Origin: Terebella lapidaria
Taxonomy: Eukaryota > Annelida > Polychaeta > Terebellida > Terebellidae
Direction: 5' to 3'
NCBI GenBank assembly: GCA_949152475.1
Contig: OX424562.1
Location: 25,544,209-25,608,208 of the forward strand
Length of the DNA stretch: 64,000 nucleotides
How positions within the stretch are numbered: position 1 is the first letter of the stretch; every line of letters begins with the position of its first letter. Positions 40,530 through 54,624 of the stretch are shown one piece after another. A model generated the notes under the pieces. That model was given only the letters and a program-made list of their open reading frames with translations, was not told the DNA's origin and made no database searches. The translations under genes and the position numbers were made by a program.

Positions 40530-42678
40530 GCCTATGGTATTATCGGACAATCAAAGACGGGAGAACGATTTGTGTTTGTATTTGAAAATGTAATGCTGCA
40601 AAGAAGATGTATTTGTTAATCTCGATGAAAAAGACATGAATGTACAAATAATCACGCTTTAAAAATATTTGACTCATTAATGTTTTTAACCAGGCACAGT
40701 TTCAGTAATGATCAAACGCATGGGAATTCTATTCATACCAGAATCACAATTTCAAATGATAGTACTACTAGTGATTAATGATTTAGAAAATCATCGTCTT
40801 GGCAAAGTCACCACACGCATATTCCACAGTCATTGATACCACTTCTATGTAATTATATACTGGAACTGTTTGACCTTGTTGCACAAAAGAGGACATGCAA
40901 GAATTCGTCCTGGCGGAAAATGTACTGTTACTGCAAGTGCACACGAAAGATGTTGTTAAATATTACAATGGATAAATGAGTTGTCTACAAGCGAGTTGTC
41001 TGGTTCATGCCGTCATGTCATGCCTCATTCGTGGTATATGTAGATATAGTCTTCACCATTGTAATCCAATTAAGACGATAATGTATCTCACATAAATTTC
41101 ACACTGTCTGCCCCTGATAACACCAGTATATATTTTTGGATAAACGCTTATCATCAACACATCTGCAGCAACAACTTGGACACTTTCATAGAACAAACAT
41201 CAGAAGTGATATAACGTAGAAATTGAAAAGGTTAGCATCCTCAATATTGCCAAGTATTATGGTAATGTATAGTGTGGAGCTCCCACGTCACCCTGAATCT
41301 CCTTTTCGAATCTCGTGACACTGCCATCAAACAGACCGTGTTTCATTATGCAACATGAACGCATGTGTACATCTTGCGCTGGTCACCAGTATGACCACTA
41401 CGAACAGCCAATATGTACGTTAGGCTACAGCGGAACATTGTACAATGATTTTTAGTTACATTATTTAAATGTAAGGATAGTCGCGGATCGACACGAAGCA
41501 ATGTTTAGACAGTGAGTCGGACCAGAGTCTGAGAGTGAATCTGGAAGTTTTCACATTCTTTGGTCGTGATACTCTACAGGGCAGGCCCATTCCTTACACG
41601 CAGCAAGTAGTAACATAATTTCCATGACAGTTCCAAGTTACCAGACTAATTACTCAATCATGCATGTGCATGTCTATGTCATGATAGCATTGCTTAAAGT
41701 TGGAGCCAATCAGCCAGATTTAGCATTTTTGTTTATCACACAATCTTGAGAGTACATCTCGAGATAGTCAGGAATATATAGGAAATATGCGCAGTTCGAC
41801 AACAGATACTCAGAAAATTGCCGGTAAATTTGCATGAAAACACTGGATAGAGAATGATCGGCCTGCCTACATTGCCGGTTGCCACAGTATCTGAACAACT
41901 ACCATGACGTCATGAGACTGTGTGTAGAACTCGCTCGCAAGGCGGGCCGCTTTGAAGAAAAAAATGATGCGCGATTGATTGGCCTGAGTTTAATCTTGAT
42001 TTGTCAACTCAATTTACCCACGTAATATAATTTTCAGATCAAAATTGGGTGATTTCTCATTCTATGGACAAAATGAAAAATGAATTGGAGAATGACAATT
42101 TGAGTATTTGTCAGTTCTAAAAGTGTTTATAGGTTTAATATGACACATGTATATGACACATTCTTCGTTACCAGCCCATTACATGTACATATCTTCAAGT
42201 ATTGGACTGAGCGATAATTCTGATAATATAGCCTCAGATTCAAGAAGTGGATACGTATGAGAGCAAATTGGTCAATCCAAAGAGAACAGAGCAAGTCATA
42301 TATATAGTATTGAAATATTGGATGATTAATATTCCAAATCTAGTTCAAATATGATGACTACAACATGTATCTGAGACTACAGGTCACTTTTTGTATGGAC
42401 ATCATCGTGATTTGCTCGATAGAGAGCAAATCATGTTTAGCATTTTAATTTCATTGCGAATGCTTTCAAAACAAGTGTCACGTGTGCGACAGGAATTATT
42501 CACCCTTTACCTAACACCTGGTTTCAATCCATGCGGGGCTATCAAATCCATTTCAAATTCAAAGATTATAACCCTAAACTTCACATCGACACATCGCATC
42601 TACAACAATCGTTATTACAGCTAACAACATTCTCCATTGGTGAACTGAACTGTGTAATTCAGACTATATCGTATGCCC
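40530..42678. other. intergenic, no gene seen
   Basis: AT-rich spacer with no supported feature apart from a short piece of the 23.5-kb minisatellite unit near 42,390. Confidence 0.5.
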
Positions 42679-42679
42679 A

Positions 42680-43038
42680 CGGTGCCCGTGATAGTACACA
42701 CTTTGTTCGCACGAAGTACTAAGTCGTTCGCACGAAGTACTACTTCATTTGCACGAAGTACTAAGTCGTTTGCAGGAAGTACTATTTCGTTTGCACGAAG
42801 TACTAAGTCGTTCACACAAAGTACCAAGTCGTTTGTAGGGTTAATTGGTAACATTAGGATCAATCATCATAGGCTTATTACAATGTTCAAATACCATGTA
42901 TGGATATGTAAATGACTTAGTACTTCGTGCGGACGAAGTAGTACTTCGTGCAAACGAAGTAGTACTTCGTGCGAACGACTTAGTACTTCGTGCGAACGAA
43001 GTAGTTTTTTTTTTCATCATGTCCTATCAGGGGCACCG
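42680..43038. mobile_element. second TIR element with 21-bp palindromic arrays (about 360 bp)
   Basis: The ends CGGTGCCCGTGATAG and CTATCAGGGGCACCG match the TIR of the 25.3-kb element. The left array has about six units TTCGCACGAAGTACTAAGTCG (42703-42837) and the right array about four and a half units in inverted orientation (42909-43010). The period is again 21 bp, but the unit sequence differs from the 25-kb element. Only about 70 bp separates the arrays, so the whole can fold back. No ORF. Confidence 0.7.
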
Positions 43039-43214
43039 TATATGCCAGAAGACAGTCAAGGGGAATAACGTCGTTGGTGTTATTTTATCCAGTAATTTAA
43101 ATTGCTTCCAACAAACTCACCACGCCTATAATGATGGTTACATGTATTACACATGTATATTTACATCACACCACATTTATAATGATCGTTATTACATCTG
43201 CAACAATGTGAGTA

Positions 43215-43520
43215 GCTATAGTTCACCCCCGATACAACCAGATTTTAATGATGCCAATCAAAAACACAACATTTCAGAAGAGGCCGCCCATTGGTTTATT
43301 CAAAAACACTCTGAGGTCTTCAGGGGCGGACAGTGTGTAAAATGTGGCTGTTGCTGCTAATAATCTAATAATAATCGTTATTTCAACAGCAGTAATACAA
43401 AGGAATCAAATGACACATATATAGTTACATAAAAGCTGTTGAGAACAGCACGTAGTAGGGCTGTCTTCCCTTGCTGACCATGTAGACCTGATGGAATTAG
43501 CATAGAACTGCCCAACAACC
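43215..43520 (+). repeat. dispersed repeat R1, copy 5 (long)
   Basis: Contains cgatacaaccagattttaat, gatgccaatcaaaaacacaa, ggggcggacagtgtgtaaaa and gatggaattagcatagaact in the same order as copy 1, so the full repeat may exceed 250 bp. Confidence 0.5.
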
Positions 43521-46500
43521 GATCAAAACAATTTAGAACTCTGAAACAAATCCCATGAAATAGATGTATGACAAGTATATAATAAGTACCCAATCACTAG
43601 CCCAAAGACTATTGAGTTTACGGTATCCTCGTGAACAGATTTAACGTTCACCGACAGTGACACCGGAACCTTTTTTATTAGTATTAAACATAGTCAGCGG
43701 AGGTTGTTGCAACTGAATCGTGCAATTCAGACTTGTATCACTACGACTATGTTTATCTGGTACTGTAAATTAATTAGCTTGTAAAAATTATTGTGATACC
43801 TGATCGTCTTGTCTCAATTATAACAACTGATCCCAAGGGACGTACATAATACAATAACCTCTTTGGGAAATTCAGTTTCATGATATATTTGTACTGCCAC
43901 GTGTTTGACCCTGCAGAAAGGCAACTTAAAACTTGTTGTTTCGATCAAACCCTGACACAAAACTCGCTTGTTTGAAAATATGGGTAATTTCGATCAACAC
44001 ATACATTATAGAATAATAGAAGACAAGTAAAAGGCACGTAAACGAAAGACATTCTTGGATGGCTTGAGTACCCCGTCTAGAGGCCCGCTCTGACCTAGCA
44101 GGGCCGACCAATTTGGGACGTTTGATCGTTGACGTCAATGTCAAGTTTTTTGTTTGTGTTTTCTTTTACCGGAAGTTTCGTTGTGCAAGAGGCGAGAGTG
44201 ACATTCCAATCTTGTCACGATTCACTTCACACGAAATAATATAGTGTGGGATCCTTTGAGAGTCTAGTCGATTACCTTGTACGAGACTAGACAACAAAAC
44301 AAACACACCGCCGTGAAACGGTAGAAAAATTGACTGTGTGAAGGATGCGTTCACTTTCGCTGCCGACATAAGAGACATCGGTAATGATCGGCAGTGTTCG
44401 GAAGGGTGGTGCTTTAATCACAGACTACACCCCAGTGCATCTAAGGAAATCAGTTATTCACTGAAGTTTTGTTTCATCATATGAATTTAAAACATTTTTC
44501 AGCTTCACACTTACGTTACAGTTTTTTAAAACGACCCATGAACTCATTAATTAAAATATTAATTAATTATTTAAGTGATCCAGTAATTAGCGAAAGGTTT
44601 CACTATATCCGCGTGATTAAACCAGCCTCTGTCATCTTGATGTTGTTGGCTAAAGAGCAGAAAATATACATATTTGAATAATACAGGATATGAACTGTAT
44701 CGTTCATGTGGCTCCAAGACATGAACAAACTTCGTAGGCGGTGGCTAATTGCCCTCCGTGCTATAAAATGAACGCAAACATCGTACAAATCCGTATTCAT
44801 AAAATTTACAGAGACCGCCATTAATTCTGTGACGAATGACCTCAGAGGTCCATGTTTTACGGTGTGTGTCGGAGGAAAAATAGGCGCTGGTATACAGTAT
44901 AATAATATCCTTTGGAGCATAGTCGACGTTATATTATTGGGGGGGAGGGGTGTTTTGCTTTTAATTTGAGGATAACTTTACCTATCTAGCTGGGACGAAT
45001 GGTTGAGACCGGTGAATTCATCCCACTCGGGATCCAAATAGAGGTGTTTTTCTAGAGAGTGCACACAGGTGTCGATGCCAAGTTACACCCACGTCTTGTC
45101 TAGATTTCTTTCAATTTAAAGCAGCTGTCGGTGAAAGAAAATACTTTGGAAATTATATCTAGGTATCAGATTAACATAAAGAAAAATATATCCCGATAAC
45201 TGTTGTATGATACCTGTTTGTGTGGTAACTCTGGTAACTTTGTTCAATTCCCATTTAAACAATCGAGTTTTACTGACTTCGTACGTTAAAAAACGAACTC
45301 CTATATGGATGGAGGCTTCGATCGTTGTGACAGCTTAAGACCAAATATATGTTTTATTGATATTCATCCTTGATTATTGTACTTTGAATCATGATATTTA
45401 TAGCTTTGTCAAGCCCGTGTTTGGTTGATATAACTTTTGTGTTTTCAAGACTCTTGAAAACGGAATTGATAGAAGTATATCAGTTTTTGCCAACGATGTG
45501 TTTTTTGCAGGGGCATATATTTTCACATTGAGCAGCTTTAACATGATTTTTTAAAAAACACTACTTAAGCAGGAGACGAACGAGATGGCCTCGCTCAGAC
45601 ATACTTTCCGTCAACCTATCAACAACCCTAGTCAAACAACAAATATGTAATTATATCTCAATGTTCTTCTTTGATACCCTATGCGCTATAAATAGATCCA
45701 GGTCTTTTTGCACGATATGACACGAATGGTATGAATAATATCCATATCTATGAATAAATAGTTGTATGTCATTTATGATATCTTCGAATGTGTCAATGTA
45801 CCTTTCTATTGATCAACCTGGCATCTGAATAACAGTAGACACAATTTTGAAAAATCTTCGCCATTGTTGTGATAGGCTACTAAACGACTTCAGTTAGCAA
45901 TCAACAGTTGATTGATTTAGCTTCATATCTACCATCGAAAGTAAAAAATAGATTGTTCAGGCAATGAACGATTTTATCATGGCGTTTCTTTTCGATCGGG
46001 TTGCATGGACATTTACTTGTATGTTGAATGGGACAAAACGTGGACATTGACAACAACTCAATTATTTTATGGATATAATGACAAAATAGTATATTTGAAG
46101 ATTTCAGTGTAGAATATGTAGAACATATATTATAGACATGGAATCGAATTAAGCAAGACTTATGTTTATTTAATTAAAATATTTGCGCCCACTCATTATA
46201 GTCCCTGCTTCAATTGGATTCACTTGCCTACCTCCCACCGTATGTACGGTCCTTAATGTCAAACACCTGACATATTTCAGAGATTCAAAGTGATTAAACC
46301 GTGTTTTTTTTTCACTGACACAATTGAACATGCTTTTACAATAGCTCACGCCACAGCGTTCTGTACCCCCACATACAACACACTCTCACGACACGACTCT
46401 ATCCGTCATGAAGTACATATCTGGAGGAAGCGGTCCATAAGAAGCAAACAATGACTGACCTAGCCCACGAAAACCACAAAGTTCCTTCAAATAGCACCAC

Positions 46501-49047
46501 TTGGCGTGACGATTGACGTCAATCTAATTCCTTCGGATGCACCGACATTAGCCAAGGCTGGTCATCACAGCGAGATACCGCGCTACACGGAAGTCTTTGA
46601 CTATGTCCTCGTGTGACGATGTCCTGAAAAATGTAATATTGACGATCGGTCCAACATGCATGACATGATTGATACGTATGGTAATGTTTCAAAATAACAT
46701 TTTTTTTCTATTACAATAAGATGACACGTGGAAATGTCAGCTTATTACTTCACAGTGTATACTTCCGAAAAATATGCTCTAAATATAGTTGGGAGTCGTC
46801 TTGTTTGGGCAAACCAAGTACATTTCTTCTGAGATGCAAGGAAAGCCTTTGACGCGATTTTTACCAAAATAAGTAGGCAGAAGAACAATGCATATCAATT
46901 TACGAAATGGACAAATTGGCAAAATTGGGACTATATTTCACAATGAGTGGTTTAAATTATACAAGATGTTTTATATATAAGTCTGCATTAAACGTCTGTA
47001 ATTTACCTTGCAAACAGAATACATTGCCTATAGCAATGAAACGACAAATGAATACGTGATGTGGTCTTTTGTTTTTCTGAGTGACATCGTGTTTCAAGTT
47101 TTCTATTTTTTTCGATGCTCATTTTGGCATGTATCCAGTTCGGACTGTAAATACATGGTTTTATGAAGGACTAGATTAGTGTCTTTTACGCAGTAGGAAA
47201 TGGCGAGTATTCCAGGATACCATATTCATGATGTAATCAAAAATCAACTAAATTATATCATGACCAGATAGATTTATTTGATTTTTATTTCTAAAAAGAT
47301 AAATAAGATAAATATTAAACACTTTCTCGAATTGTTAGAATCTTCTCCCCTGCTTGATTCTTCGATTCACAAAAATTATATATTTTTATGATGTAACACA
47401 TGTCATTTTACGCAGCCAGTTTCAATATACGGTGGAGGCACATCACGATTACTCACGGTTATGACAGCTAACATGGTCAAGTACTTAGTTATGCTCAAGG
47501 CACGATTTCGATGACAGTCGTGTGTTTAGGTTCTGTCAGTTGGAACATTGAAGATGTTTCTTATGCAGAAAAAAGACATGTTATGATAAGTGACTAGGTT
47601 TAGTAATTTGAAGTCTGTAAAGTCAGTTTTATGGAATCAAATTACACTTGGATGCGCTTGGAGAGCGTTATTCAATTTCGTGAGCTTCCGTATTCCACTG
47701 AACACATCTCTTAAACTTTTATTTTTCAGCCTGCTTGAACGGCACAATAAAGCAGAGGTCCCACAATCACGAATAATTACGAACGTGATGAAAAAATCAT
47801 AAAGGTCGTTGTGTATTTACTTGCTGCTTGGCGTCACTTTCGTCCATGAATGTTTTGAAATCTTCTGTGTATTGAATCCTCTCGCGACAACGAAATATAA
47901 CGGAAATTGATGCGACGTACAACGATGCGCAACACGAATTCAGGAAAACAATGAAGTAACAAAACGGTAGAAGTACGAATCATAAGTAATACAAAACGAC
48001 AGTGCCAATGTGCAATGATCAAGCACGATGCCTGTGGACGCAGTACACCGTTGTGATTCGTACTAATGCTGGTACATCCGTTGCTAGTCGTTGTCCCATC
48101 GAAGAAGTAAACCCTCTGACTCTAGCTCCTATCGCAGTAATTCGCCGCCCAATTCACAGCTCCACGTTTCTGTTGAATTGTACATCATGACAGTGGTACC
48201 GTGTTTTTTGTTAATAAACTTTCCTGGATAAAAATCGTTTGAAAAGACACACATTTCCCACCTCAAATGTACACACCTGGCATACTAATATCTTCTCTAA
48301 GCTTCGTCATCTATTTATATTGTGGCGGCGTATGATATACTTTTAATTCTACGGTACAAAACAGGACTGAGTTTTGTTTGCATCCCGAGAAGTTATATCT
48401 ATATAGAGTGTTTTTAATGCATGCTGGAAAACATACAATAAGGTGTGCATGTTTGCAGCAATTCAGACAAGGGTACAATCGAAATCATTTTTAGTTGGTT
48501 TTTGTTTTCGCTGGATGTCTGGAAACAAAAGAAAATTCAGTCATAACTCATATGTGAACACTTCCTTCGCTGTTTCTGGAAGGTCCAATGTCTCAGTTTT
48601 CGCACAATTGACTCCACCGATATACAAAGCCAAGTTGATGTTACGTCTTAAGAAAGTTTTGTAGGATCGTGTTCAGATATGTTTGGAATGGGTCTGACTG
48701 TTACCAACCTCTCCACATGAAAATGTTTATCTCCACAGAAAAAGTCGCTGAGACTCGACGAACAAAATCCTATTTCATATACTTAGTGCAGGTATACATA
48801 ATATAATCCCATGACAAGTGCATAATATAACCATATATATCTATAAGTACATGTACAAATGGAATGGAATGCATCAGACCATGACTTAGGTTCATGTGAA
48901 TATTATAATAATATTGTTCATAGTTGGGTACTTCAGAATATGTACATTTACTCTGCACATTTATGATCATAGTTATAGACAATGAAACACCAGTATAATA
49001 ATTTTCAATACCCAATCAAACAGCATGACAGAATGAATATCTGATTT
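43521..49047. other. intergenic, no gene seen
   Basis: AT-rich, no supported coding or RNA gene on either strand. Confidence 0.5.
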
Positions 49048-49165
49048 CACCTCCTTATGGCCATGCAATGGAGGTTCATGAAGTTCCATATAATTTTATC
49101 GATTTTGCCCTGCATGGTTTTGTTCGCTCGGAATACTTTGTACTTGGGTATTGGTTCCATGTTTA
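49048..49165 (+). repeat. dispersed repeat R2, copy 3
   Basis: Contains tttcacctccttatggccat, ggttcatgaagttccatata, ttatcgattttgccc, ttgttcgctcggaatacttt and gtacttgggtattggttcca, best matched by the inverted copy at 24215-24398. Confidence 0.55.
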
Positions 49166-49169
49166 TGTT

Positions 49170-52100
49170 TTATTTCACAATATTTTATTTCACAATATGA
49201 TTTCAAAAATGCAATCAAGTTGTCAAATTGTCCAAGTGTTGTTTTGAAGTTTCGCTCTCAATGAAGTTTCTTTCCAAGCAAAACTACATGTAAAGTAAAT
49301 TATGTCTGTTCTTCTCCATGTTGTAAGTAAACGTTCATTGAAACCGTTCGTCCATGATTTCAATTACTGCGGCAGTAAACATTGTCGACTACATTGTATA
49401 TACAAATTAAAAGGCCGGAAAACTGAAGTTTTTATATTTAGCTTTTCGCTTGCTAATGATGCCACAATCATTTTGTTCATGGCGGGTCGTTATGAATCTA
49501 GCAGGTTTCACGCGCGGGGCAGGAAATTCTCACTATCTCCAATAGGGTTGAGTTGCCTGTTGAGAGGAATTATACATTACGTGTGATTATATTAACTTCA
49601 ATTTTGAGGTTAATCATACGCCGGTGGGATTTATAAGTGATAAAAGTGCATTTGAATGATGCTGTTCCAAGACTTTTTTCCCGCATTCTTTTAGAAAGAT
49701 TCGTTAATACCTGACACCTCTATGGACAGGATCCCACCTGCTACCCTGCTATAAAGGGGTCAACTGATGACTCCCTAACGCTAAATATTTATGGCATCTT
49801 CTGAACTCTATTTTTCATTGCTTCTACATCGAACTCAATAATTGTAAAGTACATCCTGTAATGAGGTTTGGTTACGAAAATGTGCAGAATTCAATAGCGT
49901 CACTTTCTGGTATTCGATATTATGTTGTGTCGTCAGAAAGAGTGTATTCGTTTTAACCCCTTTCACTGTCATTCTTCAGACGACAGTTAAAATCGGTTAC
50001 ACACACATGATTGTCCACACGCCACGATTTATAACACTTAGCTTGTTTACCCATCAGCTTTTTTGGATGCTTTCGATCGCATATAATTCTCGTATTGTTG
50101 TCGTGACCACATAAATTTCAAATCAAAAGAGCACATTATATGATTTTACTAGTCTCGTGATGAGCATGGTACTATATTGTTGATATTGTCTACACTTGTC
50201 TGCTATTAAATGTCTGAAAAAATCCAAGTGCACTCATATTTGGAACAAATCACGCCTTTCATTCCGCCGCAAACCGTGAAAACATAAAAAAAAAAACTTT
50301 CGGAATTCGCTGGGCGAGTCCCGTCATTGATTTAGAGTCATTTAGGTGCAACATGACAAGAAAACGAAGTGACAAAAAAATGGAAAATTTTAAAATAGAA
50401 AAATTAGGTGTACTATGTACAAATATTTCAGGCATAGTCGCTTATTTTGTTTTATTTCACTCTAGCCGTCTGGAACATTGTTCTTACTTGGGCCTGGAGA
50501 GTTGGCAGGTGAATGGCCAAACTACAAAAGAATGCCAACTCACACACAATCTGATTATAATTACTTGTGTACATGTATGTAGAAGACCGCTCGCTAGGCA
50601 GTCGGTCAGTGCGACTTCATAACTGTCCAGTACTTAGGTAATAACGATAATTGTCACTTTTGTTGTGCATAACAGACAACATTGTGCCTAGCTAGTAACT
50701 TACTGACATCCATAACTGTGGTAACAATAGAGTTTATAACGAGCTTACATTCACGTGAATGGTGTATATCGCAGACGAAATAGATGCCATTTTCTTTTGT
50801 TGTTCTTCTTGGAATAATGGATGAATAAAGGGTTTATCGATGTGCGACATTTTTTTATCAATGGCTGTCCATTTCGTATAGAACAAAAACACAAAGAGTC
50901 AGTTCCCCCTTATTTTATAACAATTTGGTACACTTTGTTGCGTGATGTTTAAAAACATACATATCTCGGTTAAGTGTTCGAATGCTTTTGCTGGGAAGTA
51001 CATGCATAATAGAATTTCGATAGTCAAATTGGTACGATGTCATATAATAGTGCAATGTCATTTCAATTTCCAGCAACTTCTTTTACTTGATTCGTTATTT
51101 TAGCATGAGAAGAAAAAACATGTTTCTTATCACAAATGAAATGACCTATATTTACAACTAAATACCACGGTGTATATCAAGGTGAACAATATTCAGGGAT
51201 AAATATACAGTGAAAAAACACAACACAAACGTGTCATAATAACACACATGTCATAAAATAGACAAGTCCCAACCAACCGGTTTTGGAGTGGGGGCGGTCG
51301 GACACCGACGAGAAGTGAGCATTGAAATCGCCAGCGATCGATATGTCGGAGCCTGGTGGACAAGCTCTCGCCTAGCACTTGACGTCTTTAGAAGGGACGC
51401 CTACACTCGGTCGAAGACTCGTTGACTTGGTCCCTGTATACACCAGTACGCTAAATCGCCGCGGGGCGATCGATCTGGATGCCAAGTCAAGCGTGAAGGC
51501 ACTTTCACATCGTCTTCATTTTGGCCCCTCTTGCTCTCAAATTCTTCTTAAGATTACTAACCCACTTGTAAACTTGTACGCATGTATATATCGGCTATGT
51601 GTAATCAGACGGGGTTATTTCATCGGATTTTACGATATGCCAACAACCTTAACATGCACAACCAAAATTCGACCCTTAAGCTCCCCCAAAATTGAACCTA
51701 TATGCTTAAGCCATCTTAAGCTTATATACCGACATGAGATTAGTTGGAACCTGGTCGTCTGGTCACTACATGCCACACACATTTATACATTTGCAGCATA
51801 AATCTATCACGATCCTTGTATAATACATTTCTATGTTAAACGTTGGCGACATATTACCTATGTCGCAAGCACTACATTACATAAAATATTTCTCAACTTA
51901 AGTTTCTTTCTGTATTGTCGCAAATATCAGAAAATCCAGAATAACAGAAATGGTTTCGCCCAGTTTGCATGGTGTAAAAGGAATAAAATTGTCCCATACT
52001 GAAATAAGGGTCGGTAGATTTTGAGGGCACGCTTTATTAATTAAGAGCAAGATATCAGCGTTCTGTGGCTTGCTGAATTAAAAGATCCAGATCACGTGTT

Positions 52101-54554
52101 CGTGTTTGGTTCTGTGGTTTTACTATTTACATCACGTCCGATACAAAACCAAACGTACTGACATATCGACAAGAGGCCGACAGCTAGAGAGAGAAGAGAG
52201 AGAGAGAAATATCATTAAACCAGTTGTGGAGAGGTGCTGAGTTCCAAGAGTTCGCTCATGTGTATCGAACGAACGCCTTGTTGTGGTCTGGCCTGCCGCA
52301 GACAAGAACCGACCAAGACAGAAGGCAATCTTTACTGGGTCGGTGTAAACTGTCTCTCGTAAAGCTTTTTCATTCATCAAGAAAATACGGAGACCGTCCA
52401 TATATATATATAACATAGACACGACGAGGGCCTCCAGGTTTTTTCCATCTGACTGCACATGGCATCTTGTTGAGTTTCTTGTCGAGCCTTAAGGTACCGA
52501 GACCCCCCGATGTATGTGGTTGGGTGTTGGTGCGGCGCTCGATGTCTCCGCCAACACGGCCTCGCTTCGCTACCCGCTCACCTCTCCTCTCTTGTCTTCT
52601 GTCACCAGCGCCGACTGTCGTCAGCTCTGCCAGCCATCTTGTGTGTGTGTGATTCAGGGCCCGAACCCAGGTCTTTGCTGCCAGGCTTTTTTGCTCATGT
52701 CAGGTTTTTTCCCGTTAGCAAAAAAAAAGCTCCAGAAAAGGCATCTGCAACTCCATAGTTGGAGAGTTTTCGGGACCGCACAAGAGCCTTGTGGACTAAG
52801 ACTCTATCTTCTGTCTGGATACACCGGAGCTGGAAAAAACCTCGACTGAAGGGCAATAGGCACACAAATTTTACATATACCCTTTTGTGATAAGGAGGCC
52901 TGTCGTCATGACATAGAGGCTAAGGTGGATAGATCTCCTGAAGCTTGTTGCAGCACCAAGGATATTGGTTGCAGAAATATGCGGAGTCCTGTTTCGAAGT
53001 GCAGGATATAGAGCGAGGCGACAGTAAGTGGAGCTTTTTATGCATGAAATTGAAGTCTCTCTCTCTCTCTCTTTATGGCAAATCGACGAAAAGTTCTAGC
53101 CGGCAGAAATAGTCGTAAATCTATATAAACTGTAAAGAATGTTGAAACTTTCTCAGGGGTCTTAACAAATGTGTAAGGCGTGTAGCAACTTGTTCCTCTG
53201 CTAATTGCATTTACATTATTTGCCATGAACAGCAGAGGTTTGGGTGTATTACGTAACAGTGTTGTATAAGTGTCCGAGAGGGGGGGGGGGGCATTAGCAC
53301 GGGCAAATATCAACGAGACCTAATGAATGAATTTTGATAAAAGGTACTCTGCTACAAAACGCTATATATATATTAAAGGGAAACATATGGTATACTTGAT
53401 TAATCCAAAACAGTGAAGGCATATACGCACATTCAATGAAGCCCATTTATCGTCATGCTATTTAATTTGAAGGTGTGTATCAGTAATTTCATGCCAGCAA
53501 AAAGTTTCATGTGATGTCTGGTTATGTAATATCTCTCCAACTACGTTCCCGTCGCGTCTGCTGAGTGCAACTCCATTCTGTCTCTATCAGTTTTACATGC
53601 ATATTTCATATACAAGAGGGGGAGATGTATATCTATAGAGAGATAGGCAGGTGTATGTGTGAAGCCTTCAAGCGTGGTTGCCTGTCCCGGCCGAACTCTT
53701 TAATGGCGCGCGGGAGATCGCTAATAAAATATTGACTCTTCTCTGAATAACGTTACTCCTCCTAGCACCAACTCCCATCACAGCCAAATTGTATTTAGAA
53801 CGACGATATTTGGAAACTCGTCATACTTTTACATGGTGATTGGCCAATGAGAAATTGCATTTGTTTCCGAGCAGAGATACATCTTCCTAGCAGAGCGCAT
53901 CTCTTTCCGCTCGGGATGCGCATCACTGACTTTACACACGAAATACACCTCCACAAGAGAAAATAGTTCCCGAGAACAACAATCGTTCCATTCGTCGTGC
54001 CCCCAACAATCATGATTTCCTGTGACTCCCACACGCCAAACCACAAATAACCGAGTAAATATTGTCATACATGAATGAATGTCCGTTGTTTGTCACGCGT
54101 GAAGACATGTTCGCATCCCAAACAGACACGAAATATAAACTGATATCTTAAAAGTGCAACAGTCAGTTTTCGTTGTGATCTCCTGCTGTTAACATCAAGT
54201 GCCATAACTTTACAGACACCGTTATAGTATTATAACAATAACCCGTGCAATCAACAGTTGTATTGAAGACATTCTAGTCACGAAAATCAGGGGTTTTTGT
54301 TCTTTTACATGTACATTTCGCTCTCATAGTGCACGACATGGATGAAGATGCCAAGGAATGCATTTCGCGCGTGGATTAACAACCATTCATTATAAATCAG
54401 ATCTCCGTTACGCTTCATCTACGTAACAGCAGACATTCCTTCGTCGCGCTCCCCTCTCCGGGGGATAATGTTTGATCGATAGATCGAAGGAGCTGCATTT
54501 CGATACACTGATAGTTACTGCATGCACTAAGACTTGTCTCTGGATACTTTGCAG
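49170..54554. other. intergenic region upstream of gene B
   Basis: No gene is convincing. 52,450-53,040 is richer in GC and C/T runs and may be an old transposon piece. A G12 tract lies at 53280-53291. Confidence 0.45.
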
Positions 54555-54557
54555 GTC

Positions 54558-54624
54558 ATGAAGCCGCTTTGGATAGGGGCAACCATAGCCCTGTTACTAT
54601 GGGTGGACCAGGTCCTCACACAAG
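54558..54624 (+). CDS. gene B exon 1: signal peptide
   Basis: Encodes [20 protein letters not shown] then TQ; a short basic start, a hydrophobic core, and donor GTCAGT in phase 1. The acceptor-like CTTTGCAG just before suggests an upstream non-coding exon. The start was chosen because it gives the only signal peptide in frame with the later exons. Confidence 0.75.

Noticed and set aside
42621..43010. Repetitive open frames encoding L-R-A-N-D/E repeats on both strands
   Set aside because: Same cause: 21-bp repeat units of the TIR element are open in several frames.
44166..44920. Minus-strand open frames of 70-105 codons
   Set aside because: Amino-acid composition and lack of motifs are as expected for random AT-rich sequence.
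52450..53040. GC-richer block with an open frame containing a G-P-N-P-G motif, considered as a LINE 5' end or 2A-like peptide
   Set aside because: The motif lacks the residues that define a 2A or the LINE NPGP start, and no downstream ORF follows.
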